From the NCBI GenBank assembly GCA_963799925.1, contig CAWCYZ010000004.1, positions 1,240,001-1,304,000 of the forward strand: a stretch of DNA of 64,000 nucleotides. The letters are read 5' to 3'. Source of the DNA: DATBQN01 sp963799925. GTDB taxonomy: Bacteria > Acidobacteriota > Thermoanaerobaculia > Multivoradales > UBA5704. The notes below the pieces were generated by a model, which was not told the origin of the DNA, did not search any database, and worked only from the letters and a program-made list of their open reading frames with translations. A program made the position numbers and the translations under genes. Of this stretch, positions 1 to 8,749 are shown one piece after another (the first letter of the stretch is position 1; every line of letters starts with the position of its first letter).

Positions 1-1
1 G

Positions 2-265
2 GACCTCGAGGCCAACGCCCGCGCCAAGCTCGAGCGCAAGGGAGTCGACTTCCTGGTGGCGAACGACGTCTCGCGCCACGACATCGCCTTCGGCTCCGAC
101 GCCAACGAGGTCACCGTCTTGCGCCGCGGCGGGCCGCCCGTCTTCTTCGGCCGCCAGCCGAAGGGCGAGCTCGCCGCCCATCTCCTCGACCTCTTCGCCG
201 CGGCGCTCGCCGGCCGGGCGCGGCCGGTCTCGCAACCGCGCTCCGCTCCGGCCGCCGCCTCCTGA
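2..265 (+). CDS. coaBC: CoaBC C-terminal end (phosphopantothenate-cysteine ligase domain), partial
   Basis: The gene enters from the left edge; frame 2 is open from base 2 to a TGA at 263-265. The translated end contains VANDVS, then IAFGSDANEV and later GRQPKGELA, the pattern of the C-terminal CoaB (phosphopantothenoylcysteine synthetase) domain of the bifunctional coenzyme A enzyme. In that family the conserved VANDV/FGSD region lies near the nucleotide and substrate site, close to the C-terminus. The GTG at 56 is an internal valine, not a start. The stop overlaps the ATG of the next gene by one base (TGATG), so the two genes are probably translationally coupled. Only about 88 residues are visible, so whether CoaC and CoaB are fused cannot be checked here. 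Confidence 0.75.
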   Translation, partial: DLEANARAKLERKGVDFLVANDVSRHDIAFGSDANEVTVLRRGGPPVFFGRQPKGELAAHLLDLFAAALAGRARPVSQPRSAPAAAS

Positions 266-1065
266 TGCCCCGCCAGATCGTGCCGCCGGAGCTCGCCCCC
301 GTCCTCGAGTACCTCGGGGCCATCGGCTACGGCGATCTCTATCTCACGGGCCCCGCCGCGGCGGCTCCGGCGAGCGCTCCCCCTGCCGTCGCCGCGCCCC
401 TGTCGATGGATGCGGCGCGCCCGGCCGCGCTCGGCTCCCGCGCTCCCGCCACCCCGGCCGACCTCGAGGCGCGGGTCGCCCGCCTGAGCGAGCTCTCGGG
501 GCAGGTCGCGGTCTGCCGGCTGTGCCGCCTCTGCGAGACGCGCAACCGGACCGTCTTCGGCTCGGGCGCCGCCGGCTCCGACCTGCTGTTCATCGGCGAG
601 GGACCGGGGGCCGAGGAGGATCGCCAGGGGCTGCCTTTCGTCGGGCGGGCGGGCGAGCTGCTGACCAAGATCATCCAGGCGATCGGCAGGACGCGCGAGG
701 AGGTCTACATCGCGAACATCGTCAAATGCCGGCCGCCCGGCAACCGCGATCCGCAGCCCGACGAGGTCGCCGCCTGCCGCCCCTACCTCGAGGAGCAGAT
801 CGCGCTCGTCCAGCCCAAGGTGATCGTCGCCCTCGGGCGGATCGCCGCGCAGACCCTCCTCGGCAACGACACGCCGATCGGCCGCCTGCGCGGCCGCTGG
901 TTCACGGTCCAGGGTCTGCCGACGATGGTGACCTATCATCCGGCCGCTCTGCTGCGCAACCCGGGCCTCAAGCGGCCCACCTGGGAGGACCTGCAGCAGG
1001 TTCGCGATCGTCTGCTGGAAACGGCGGCGGGATCGCCGGCATCCGGCGCCCCATCCGCCGGCTGA
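265..1065 (+). CDS. Uracil-DNA glycosylase, family 4 (4Fe-4S type)
   Basis: 266 aa. It removes uracil from DNA as the first step of base-excision repair. The motif GEGPGAEEDRQG followed by PFVGRAGELL is the family-4/5 active-site segment. NIVKCRPPGNRDP and TYHPAALLRNP are the later conserved blocks; the last carries the catalytic-loop histidine. Cysteines in CRLCRLCE, near residues 76-82, and the later KCRPP and AACRPY cysteines fit the [4Fe-4S] ligands of this family. About 70 N-terminal residues rich in Ala and Pro precede the catalytic domain, a common linker in this group. The gene starts on the ATG overlapping the coaBC stop. Family assignment is firm; the exact uracil/thymine preference is not deducible. 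Confidence 0.92.
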   Translation: MPRQIVPPELAPVLEYLGAIGYGDLYLTGPAAAAPASAPPAVAAPLSMDAARPAALGSRAPATPADLEARVARLSELSGQVAVCRLCRLCETRNRTVFGSGAAGSDLLFIGEGPGAEEDRQGLPFVGRAGELLTKIIQAIGRTREEVYIANIVKCRPPGNRDPQPDEVAACRPYLEEQIALVQPKVIVALGRIAAQTLLGNDTPIGRLRGRWFTVQGLPTMVTYHPAALLRNPGLKRPTWEDLQQVRDRLLETAAGSPASGAPSAG

Positions 1066-1193
1066 TCGACGAGAGGAGCGGGAGGCCGGCGGCGCCGCGT
1101 GGCACGTCTCTCAAGCAACTTCCGATAGTTCGATAAGCTGGACACGCCGTGACGGAGCTGTTACGTTCCGAGAGACAAGCGTGCGATAGAAGC

Positions 1194-1829
1194 ATGGCAA
1201 GTCCGTTTGAACAGCTCCCCACGGACCGTTTCGGCGATCTGGTGCACCGGGTCAAGCCGCGTCTGAAGAGCCTTCTCGCCAAGTACCGCATCCCGCCGCA
1301 GGATACCGAAGACCTGCTGCAGACGACCCTCCTCCAGCTGGTCCATCACTGGGACCGCATCCGCGATCACGAGGCATGGCTGATCGGCACGCTGAAGCGC
1401 CAGTGCCTGATGTATTGGCGGGCGCAGCGCCGCCGCCTCTACTCGGCGGTCGATTCCGCGCTCCTCGAGCTCATGTCGCCGGCGGTCGAGCCGGAGCAGG
1501 AACGCGCCGAGCTGCTCCGCGACGTGCAGAGGTTGATCGATCGGCTGCCCGACCGTTGCCGGTCGCTCCTCGCGCTGCGGTTTCGTCTGGGCTACGAGCC
1601 GCCGGAGGTGGCCGAGCGCATGGGGTACAGCGCGGCGAGCATCGGCAAGATCACCACCCGCTGCCTCGCCGCGCTGAACCGCGAGCTGCTCGCCGCGGGC
1701 GCCGGCGAGGGGCGGATCTCCCGCTTGACCGGCTGCGCCGGCTGCTCCTCGCGGGCGGGAGCCACGGGCGCTCTGGACGGTCCCGCGTCCGCTGCGCCCG
1801 CTCCGGAGCGGGCGCGGGCCCGGCGCTGA
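1194..1829 (+). CDS. ECF-type RNA polymerase sigma factor
   Basis: About 211 aa from the ATG at 1194; a GTG at 1149 in the same frame would add 15 residues. Region 2 is seen as DTEDLLQTTLLQLV then HEAWLIGTLKRQCLMYWRAQRRR. Region 4 is seen as LPDRCRSLLALRFRLGYEPPEVAERMGYSAASI, a helix-turn-helix for -35 recognition, followed by KITTRCLAALNREL. It should direct RNA polymerase to a small regulon. No anti-sigma factor with a zinc motif or membrane segment is adjacent. The next gene, 40 bases downstream, is a BTAD-type activator, suggesting a linked regulatory pair. The C-terminal roughly 40 residues after region 4 are Gly/Ala/Arg-rich and look unstructured. Start choice is uncertain because neither candidate has a strong ribosome-binding site. 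Confidence 0.85.
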   Translation: MASPFEQLPTDRFGDLVHRVKPRLKSLLAKYRIPPQDTEDLLQTTLLQLVHHWDRIRDHEAWLIGTLKRQCLMYWRAQRRRLYSAVDSALLELMSPAVEPEQERAELLRDVQRLIDRLPDRCRSLLALRFRLGYEPPEVAERMGYSAASIGKITTRCLAALNRELLAAGAGEGRISRLTGCAGCSSRAGATGALDGPASAAPAPERARARR

Positions 1830-1869
1830 TCGCCGGCCCTCGCCGGCTCTGCGCCCCTCCATCTCCTCC

Positions 1870-3573
1870 ATGGACTCCGCCGCCGCCGATCCCGCCGGCG
1901 CGATCCAACCTCCCCATCTCGCCCGCCTGCTGCGGCGCCTGCGCGCGCTCGACGCCCCCCTGATCGAGGTCTGGGGCTGGCCGGGGAGCGGCCGCAGCGC
2001 CCTCCTCGGCGCGATCCTCGCGGCGGAGGGTGCGGGCGCGGCGGGCGTCGCCCTGGGGGAGCTCGCCGACGAGGGCGAGCTGCGCCACGCTCTCGCCGCG
2101 GCCCGTGGCGGTGGAGCCCGTTGGTTCGTCGCCTCCGTCTGCCCGGAAGACCGCGTCGCCCATGCGGCGCGCTGGCTGCTGCCGGGCGAGCGGCTGATCT
2201 TCGCGACCGACCGCCGCGTGCGCCCGCCTGCCGGCCTCGCCTGCTCCGTCCTCTCCCCTCAGGAGCTGCTGCTCGACCTGCAGGAGACGGCGACTCTCTG
2301 GTACCTGCTGACCGGCACCGCGCCGGAGCCGGCGGCATCTCTCCGCGCGGCGACCGACGGCTGGTACCGGCCGCTGCGCCTGGCGCTCGAGGCGACCGGC
2401 GGTGGCGGCCTCGCCGGCGCTGGTCCCGAGGCGCTCCTCGAGATCCCGGCCGTGCGATCGTTCCTGCGCCATGAGGTGATCGAGGCGCTCGCTCCCAAGG
2501 AGCGCGAGACGCTCCTCGCGGTGCCGCCCGAGCCGGCCGCCTGGACCGAGCCCGCGCCGTTGCGCGAGCTGGTCGACGCCCTCGGCCTGTGGGTCGAAGG
2601 GCCGGAGGGGGATCGCCCGCCGCGCCTCCTCGCCGCCTATCTCGAGCGCGCCGCCCGCCGCCGGCGCTCGACGCTGGCGGTCCGCACCGCCCGCGGCGGC
2701 GCCGCGGCGGCCGATCCCTCGGCAGAGCCGCCGGACGGCGCGGCCGCGAGCCGAGGCCGGAGGGTCGGACGACCGGCGGTCCGCCCGCCGGATGCCGAAT
2801 GCGGCGAGCGCCCGGTCTACCGCCTGGGCCTCCTCGGCGAGCCTTTCGTCCGCCAGCAGGCGGCCGGCGGCTCGCGCGACCTGGGCTGGCGCCTGCGCCG
2901 CTCGTTCCAGATTCTCGCCTTCCTCGCCTCCTCGCCCGGCCTCCAGGCGGGCCGGGAGGACCTGATCGAGGCGGTCTGGCCGCGCGAAGGGGAGCGGACG
3001 ATCGACCGCAACTTCCACCCCACGCTCTCGCACCTGCGCCGCGCGCTCGAGGGCGATCGCCGGGGTGACGTGCCGCCGCCGCTCCTCTTCCGCGGCGGCG
3101 TCTATCGCCTGAACCCGGAGATCGCCTGGGAGGTCGACCTGCTCGAGTTCCGCGAGCGGCTGGAGCGCGGCCGCACCGCGGCCGAGAGCGGGGAGCTCGC
3201 GTCCGCCGCCGCCGAGTGGGAAGGGGCGTGGAAGCTCTACCGCGGCCCCTTCCTCCAGGGCTACTACGACGCCTGGGTCAACGAGCGGCGCGAGTCGTAC
3301 CAGCGGCTGTACCTGGACCTGCTGCGCGACCTGGGCGACCTCTACGTGCGCCTCGCCCGCGTCGCCGACGCGATGGATGCCTACCGGGCGGTCCTCATCG
3401 AGGATCCGCTCCAGGAGCGTATCCACGTCGCGGTGATGCGCCTCTATGCCGGCCAGGGGCGGCGCGAGCTGGTGCGCCGCCAGTACGACCGCCTCTGCGC
3501 GCTGCTGCTGGACGAGCTGGGCATCTCGCCCCTCGGCGACACCACCGAGGAGTACCACCGGCTGATGAAGTAG
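1870..3573 (+). CDS. BTAD/SARP-like transcriptional activator with N-terminal degenerate P-loop
   Basis: 567 aa. The N-terminus has a Walker A-like loop GWPGSGRSALL at about residues 36-46 in which the usual lysine is arginine, then a roughly 250-residue region like the ATPase half of large activators. An Arg/Ala-rich linker (about 260-310) follows. The C-terminal half has an OmpR/SARP-type winged helix (FQILAFLASSPG, DLIEAVWP, FHPTLSHLRRALE) and then a bacterial transcriptional activator domain of TPR-like helices (LLRDLGDLYVRLARVADAMDAY, RIHVAVMRLYAGQGRR, QYDRLCALLLDELGI). Proteins of this kind bind DNA repeats and recruit RNA polymerase, often for secondary metabolism or stress. It follows the ECF sigma gene closely and may be its partner. 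The target genes are not evident from sequence. Confidence 0.8.
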   Translation: MDSAAADPAGAIQPPHLARLLRRLRALDAPLIEVWGWPGSGRSALLGAILAAEGAGAAGVALGELADEGELRHALAAARGGGARWFVASVCPEDRVAHAARWLLPGERLIFATDRRVRPPAGLACSVLSPQELLLDLQETATLWYLLTGTAPEPAASLRAATDGWYRPLRLALEATGGGGLAGAGPEALLEIPAVRSFLRHEVIEALAPKERETLLAVPPEPAAWTEPAPLRELVDALGLWVEGPEGDRPPRLLAAYLERAARRRRSTLAVRTARGGAAAADPSAEPPDGAAASRGRRVGRPAVRPPDAECGERPVYRLGLLGEPFVRQQAAGGSRDLGWRLRRSFQILAFLASSPGLQAGREDLIEAVWPREGERTIDRNFHPTLSHLRRALEGDRRGDVPPPLLFRGGVYRLNPEIAWEVDLLEFRERLERGRTAAESGELASAAAEWEGAWKLYRGPFLQGYYDAWVNERRESYQRLYLDLLRDLGDLYVRLARVADAMDAYRAVLIEDPLQERIHVAVMRLYAGQGRRELVRRQYDRLCALLLDELGISPLGDTTEEYHRLMK

Positions 3574-3665
3574 GCGCCGGGTCCCGGCGCCGCCTTTTGA
3601 CCTTCGATCGGGGGCGGGAGAGAATGCGCCGTCCCTGCTCCCGGCTCGACGGAACCACCCGGACC

Positions 3666-5094
3666 ATGCGCGAACGACAGGACGTCATCCTGGGCGGAGG
3701 CCTCTCCGGCCTCACCGCCGCCTACACCCTGCAGCAGGGCGGCGAGAGCCATTGGCAGCTCTACGAGAAGGAGTCGCGGGTGGGAGGGCTGGCGCGCTCG
3801 ACGGCGGTCGACGGCTATCTCTTCGACTTCGGTCCCCACATCCTCTTCACCATCGACCCGGAGATCGAGGCGTTCATCCGCGATCTCCTGGGGGACAACT
3901 TCCACGCCCAGGAGCGCCAGGCGTTCATCTATCACCACGCCTCGCGCCGCTACACCCGCTTCCCCTTCCAGGCCCATCTGCACGGCCTGCCGGCGCCGGT
4001 CGTCAAGGACTGCCTGGTGGGGCTCGTCCATGCCGCGCAGCTCCAGGCGAGGGGCGAGCTCCAGCCGCGCAACTACGAGGAATGGATGCGCGGCTTCTTC
4101 GGCGACGGCATCGCCGATCACCTGATGATCCCCTACGCGCGGAAGATCTGGACCGTCGAGCCGTCGACGATGGATTTCAGCTGGATCGGGCGCCGCGTGC
4201 CGACGCCGGACTTCGAGCGGATCATCGCCGGCGCCCTGTCGGACGAGGTCGAGCCGGTCGGCGCCACGGCCTCGTTCTGGTACCCGAGGCGGGGCGCCAT
4301 CGAGCCGCTGCCGAAGGCGCTGGGCGAGCGGGTCGGCAACGTCCACCTCGGGCGCTGCGCCGAGCGGCTCGAGCTGCCGGCGAAGAACGTCGTCTTCGCC
4401 GACGGCGAGGTGGTGCCCTTCGAGCGGCTGATCCTGTCGCTGCCGCTGCCCTTCCTGCCGCGCTTCGCGACCGGCCTGCCGGCCGGCGGTCGTCCGCGCC
4501 TGCGAGGCCCTGCGCTACCAGGGCATCTACTGCGTCAACCTGGGGATCGACCGGCCGGACGTCTCGGACAAGCACTGGGTCTACTTCTACGAGGACCCCT
4601 TCCCGTTCCACCGCCTCTCCTTCCCGGCGACCTTCAGCCCCGACACCGTGCCGCCGGGCAAGAGCTCGATCGCGACCGAGGTCGCCTTCTCCGCCAGCCG
4701 TCCGCTCGACCGCGACACGGCGGTCGAGAAGACGATCGCGGCGCTGCGGCTGGCGGAGATCCTCGCGCCGGACGACACCATCGAGCTCGTCCACACCGAG
4801 GAGATCCTCCCCGCCTACGTGATCTACGACCTCGACCACCAGAGGAACGTCGCGCTGATCCGCGCCTATCTAAAAGAGCAGGGGATCTGGGCCGTCGGCC
4901 GCTTCGGCGAGTGGCAGTACTTCAACATGGACCACTCGATGCGCAGCGGCAAGACGGCGGCCGAGGAGATCCTGGCGGGGCGTGTAGGGCGGGCCGATCC
5001 GGGTCTCCGACCAGCCTTCCGCCATGAGTTTTGCAGGCCCTCCCATGCGCTGCCGGTCGCTGGAGCGGAACGGAAGACTTCGACTGCGTGCTGA
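3666..5094 (+). CDS. FAD-dependent amine-oxidase/protoporphyrinogen-oxidase-like protein, frameshifted
   Basis: Starts at ATG 3666 with a dinucleotide-binding loop (VILGGGLSGLTAAYTL, about residues 6-21) and a second flavin motif (KESRVGGLARS). Later blocks are FDFGPHILF, NYEEWMRGFFG and ARKIWTV. The relatives I recognise are flavoproteins of the amine-oxidase/UDP-galactopyranose-mutase type, often placed in polysaccharide loci, which fits the two glycosyltransferases immediately downstream. Frame 3 ends its sensible reading near 4485-4492 (LPRFATGLPA), and the homologous-looking continuation VVRACEALRYQGIYCV runs in frame 1 to the stop at 5094. One extra base in the CCGGCCGGCGG stretch explains this. 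It is either a sequencing indel or a real lesion. The reaction is not identifiable. Confidence 0.7.
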
Positions 5095-5157
5095 ACGCAG
5101 CATTGTGGTACGCAAGACGACACTCGGGCAAGGCAGTCGCTGTTAGAATCTCCTCCG

Positions 5158-6159
5158 ATGAGCTCCCAACCGCTCGCGATCGGCCTGCCCGTGGAAATGG
5201 CGGTCGGCGGCTCCGGCCGCCTTCCGGCCGTCGAGGTGAGCGTGCTGGTGCCGGTGCTCGACGAGGCGGATACGGTCGAGGAGCTGGCGGCGCGGGTCGC
5301 CGCGGTGCTCGATGGGCTGGGGCGGAGCTTCGAGATCGTCTTCATCGACGACGGCTCGGGCGACGGCACGCCGGAGCGGGTGCGCGCCGCCCGCGAGCGC
5401 GACCCGCGCGTGCGGCTCGTGCGCCTGCGCCGCAACTTCGGCAAGGCCGCCGCCCTCACCGCCGGCTTCGACCACTCGCGCGGCGCCATCCTCGTCACCA
5501 TGGACGGCGACCTCCAGGACGACCCGGAGGAGATCCCGCGCTTCCTCGACACCCTGGAGCGGAACGGCCTCGATCTCGTCTCGGGCTGGAAGCGCCAGCG
5601 GCGCGATCCGGCCGGCAAGCGCATCCCGTCGCGTCTCTTCAACTGGGCGACGCGGCGCCTCGCGCAGGTCGACCTCCACGACTTCAACTGCGGCTTCAAG
5701 GCCTACCGCCGCGAGGTGCTGGGGGAGATCGCCGTCTACGGCGAGCTCCACCGCTACATCCCGGTGCTGGCCTCCCGGCGCGGCTTCGCGGTGGGGGAGA
5801 TCGAGGTGCAGCACCATCCGCGCCTCCACGGGGTGAGCAAGTACGGCTGGGACCGCTTCTACAAGGGTCTGCTCGATCTCATCACGGTGCTCTTCATCAC
5901 CCGCTACACGCGGCGGCCGCTCCACCTCTTCGGCGCCTTCGGCCTGCTCTTCCTCTCCGCCGGCTTCGCCATCAACCTCTATCTCGCGATCCTCTGGGCG
6001 CGCGGCGCCTATCTCTCGAACCGGCCGCTCCTGCTGCTCGGCGTGCTGCTGATGCTGCTCGGCATCCAGGTGCTCACCACCGGGCTCATCGGCGAGATGA
6101 TCACCTTGAAGAACTTCCGCCGCCGCGACAGCTATTCGGTGAAAGAGCGGCTGGAATGA
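5158..6159 (+). CDS. Family 2 glycosyltransferase, DPM1/GtrB-like with two C-terminal membrane helices
   Basis: 333 aa. A GT-A domain begins with VSVLVPVLDEADTVEELAAR. It has the metal-binding region FIDDGSGDGT and TMDGDLQDDPEEIP, then VSGWKRQRRDP and the acceptor-side motif DFNCGFKAYRREVL. It ends with two hydrophobic helices (about residues 255-278 and 290-315) and a charged tail. This is the architecture of enzymes that move a sugar from a nucleotide donor to polyprenyl phosphate at the inner face of the membrane. A TTAGAAT sequence about 15 bases before the ATG at 5158 could be a -10 element, giving a very short leader. It lies between the flavoprotein and a GT4 gene, so a surface-glycan role is likely; the sugar is unknown. 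Confidence 0.88.
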   Translation: MSSQPLAIGLPVEMAVGGSGRLPAVEVSVLVPVLDEADTVEELAARVAAVLDGLGRSFEIVFIDDGSGDGTPERVRAARERDPRVRLVRLRRNFGKAAALTAGFDHSRGAILVTMDGDLQDDPEEIPRFLDTLERNGLDLVSGWKRQRRDPAGKRIPSRLFNWATRRLAQVDLHDFNCGFKAYRREVLGEIAVYGELHRYIPVLASRRGFAVGEIEVQHHPRLHGVSKYGWDRFYKGLLDLITVLFITRYTRRPLHLFGAFGLLFLSAGFAINLYLAILWARGAYLSNRPLLLLGVLLMLLGIQVLTTGLIGEMITLKNFRRRDSYSVKERLE

Positions 6160-6232
6160 CGGCCGGCGCGCTGGCGCCGATCGCTGCACCGGCCCTCGGG
6201 ACGTCGCCGCGCGCCCTGGCGCCCCGGCGCCA

Positions 6233-7487
6233 GTGACTCCGGCCGGCGCAGGCCAGCCGCTCGAACTCCTCTTCCTCACCCAGACCTACCCGCGCTTCGC
6301 CGGCGACGGCGCCGGGCCGTTCATCCGCGACCTGGCGCGGGCCCTCGCCCGCGGCGGCGACCGGGTGACGGTCCTCGTGCCGCACGCCGCCGGCCTCGCC
6401 CTGGAGCCGGAGCCCGCGGGCGTCGAGGTCCTGCCGTTCCGCTACGCCCCCGAGCGCTGGGAGCTCCTCGGCTACGGCCGCTCGCTCGCCGCCGACGAGC
6501 GGCCGCGCGCCGGGGCGGCGCTCGCGGCGCCGCTCTATCTCCTCGCCGCCCGCCGCGCCGTCGCCGCGGCGCTCCGTCGACGTCCTTACGATCTGGTGCA
6601 CGCGCACTGGATCGTTCCCAACGGCGTCGCCGTCCCGTCGCTGCCGCGCCGCTACCGGGCGCGTTTCGCCATCGGCCTGCACGGGAGCGACGTCTTCCTG
6701 GCCGAGAGGCCCACCGTCCGCCCGCTCGCCCGCCGCGCTCTCGCCCGCGCCGACCTGCTGACCGGCTGCTCGCCCGAGCTCGTCTCGCGGATCGTCGCCC
6801 TCGGCTTGCCGCCCGAGCGCGCCCGCGTGATCCCCTACGGCGTCGACGTCCGGGCGTTCTCGCCCGATCCCGCCGCGCGATCCGCCTGGCGCGAGCGGCT
6901 GGGCATCCCGGCCGCCGCGCCGCTCGTCCTCGGGGTCGGCCGGATGGCGACCAAGAAGGGCTTCCAGGTGCTCCTCGCGGCGCTGCCCGATCTCCTCGCC
7001 GCGTTTCCGGACGTCCACGTGGTCCTCGCCGGCGGCGGCGACCTCCTCGCCGGCTTCCGCTCCGCGGCGGCCGCCTGGCCGCGGGTCCACCTGCCGGGGC
7101 CGGTCCTCCACGGCGATCTGCCCAACCTCTACCGTGCCGCCGATCTCTTCGTCCTGCCCGCGGTCCACGACCGCAACGGCAACGTGGACGGCCTGCCGAA
7201 CGTCATCCTCGAGGCGATGGCGACGGGCCTCCCCGTCGTCGCCACCCAAGTATCCGGGAATCCCGCTCGCGGTGGTCTCGGACGAGACCGGAATCCTGGT
7301 GCCGGAGGGCGATGCCGCGGCGCTCGGGCGGGCCTTGGCCGCCCTCCTTGCCAATCCCGAGCGGGCTCGGGCGATGGGGGAGCGCGGGCGGCGGCGAGCC
7401 GCGACCCTCCTGACCTGGGACGCCGTCGCGGCGCGCTACCGCGAGGGGTACCTCGCGGCGCTAGCCGCCCCCCGGCGGCCGCTCTGA
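6233..7487 (+). CDS. Family 4 (GT-B) glycosyltransferase, frameshifted near 7247
   Basis: Starts at GTG 6233. The N-terminal Rossmann half has TQTYPRFAGDGAGPFIRDLA and LVHAHWIVPNGVAV, then IGLHGSDVFLAERP. The C-terminal donor-binding half has PYGVDVRAFSPDP, LGVGRMATKKGFQVLL and GLPNVILEAMATGLPVVAT. The EX7E-like element at EAMATGLPVV is typical of GT4 retaining enzymes acting on lipid-linked or surface glycans. After VVAT the frame must change: KYPGIPLAVVSDETGIL runs in frame 3 to the stop at 7487. A single extra C in the CCC at about 7245-7247 would account for it. About 418 residues once corrected, normal for the family. It closes a three-gene glycan block with the flavoprotein and GT2 genes. 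Confidence 0.82.
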
Positions 7488-7534
7488 CGCCTGGCTCTGC
7501 GATAATCGGCGAGCTCGAGCACAGGGAGGTCATA

Positions 7535-8741
7535 GTGGACACAGGCATCGAGACATTCGAGGTGAGCGCCGCGGCCCCGGCCCCGGTCACCGCCCCCGAG
7601 CGCTGGGCGCGGCGCCTGGTCTGCTCGCGGACCGGCGTCACCGCGCCGCTCGACGAGCCGGCCTTTCTCTCCCCGGCGGGCGCGCCCTGGCTGGTCGAGT
7701 ACGAGCTCGACCCGGAGCGCGGGCAGCTCCTGCGCCGCGCCCTCCCCGGCCGTCCGTGGACGCTCTGGCGCTACGCCGAGCTCCTGCCGCTCGCCCGCTT
7801 CGCCGCGCGCGTCGACCTCGGCGAAGGGGCGACGCCGCTCCTCCGCGTCGACTCCCTGGCGCCGGCAGGCTCCGAGATCGAGCTCTGGGTGAAAGACGAG
7901 GCGACGAACCCCACCGGCTCGTTCAAGGCCCGCGGCCTCGCGCTCGCCGTCAACCGCGCCCGCGAGCTGGGGGCGCCCGGCGTCCAGCTGGCGAGCGCCG
8001 GCAACGCCGCCCTGGCGCTCGCCGCCTACGCCGCCGCCGCGGGCCTTCCCGCCCGCCTCGCCATGCCGGAGGACACGCCGCGCTCCATCCCGGTGCGCTG
8101 CCGCGAGCACGGCGCCGAGGTGCTCCTCGGGCCGGGGACCCTGGTCGAGGCGGCGAAGCTGCTCGAAGCGGGAGGCGAGAGGCTTCTGGAACCTCTCGAC
8201 GCTCAAGGAGCCCTACCGCGCCGAGGGCAAGAAGACGATGGGCCTCGAGCTCGCCGAGCAATTCGGCTGGGAGCTGCCGGACTGGATCGTCTACCCGCTG
8301 GGGGGAGGCACCGGGATCGTCGGCATGCACAAGGCGTTCGACGAGCTCGAGCGGCTCGGCCTGATCGGCGCCAGGCGCCCGCGCTTCGCCGTCGTCCAGA
8401 TGACCGGCTGCGCGCCGATCGTCCGCGCCTTCGCGCGCGGCGAGGAACGGGCGGAGCCGTGGGAGCATCCGCAGACCCGCGTCTGGGGGCTGCGGGTGCC
8501 GCGGGCGATCGGCGACTTCCTGGTGCTCCGCGCCCTCCGCGAGACGGACGGCCGCGCCCTCGCGGTGGAGGAGAATCGCCTGCCGGCGATCACCGCCAGA
8601 GCCGCGAGGGCGGGCCTGCGCATCGGGCCGGAGGGCGCGGCGGCGCTCGCCGCGGTCGAGGACCTCGCCGCCGCCGGCGACCTCCGGCCCGGCCAGCGGG
8701 TGGTCGTCTTCCAGACCGGCAGCCCGGACAACTACCTCTGA
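7535..8741 (+). CDS. thrC: Threonine synthase, frameshifted near 8182
   Basis: PLP enzyme converting O-phosphohomoserine to threonine. The start is GTG 7535, preceded by a strong Shine-Dalgarno (GGGAGG at 7524-7529). CSRTG near residue 31 recalls the N-terminal segment of the long archaeal-type enzyme. LGEGATPLL leads in, and DEATNPTGSFKARG carries the PLP-binding lysine. LASAGNAALALAAYAA is the phosphate-binding loop. Frame 2 fails after about 8180; the expected FWNLSTLKEPYRAEGKKT and YPLGGGTGIVGMHKAF run in frame 3 to the TGA at 8739-8741. One or two bases lost in AGAGGC explain it. As an essential biosynthetic gene otherwise intact in all motifs, it argues that frameshifts in this window are largely sequencing artefacts. 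Confidence 0.88.
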
Positions 8742-8749
8742 GCCGCCCC

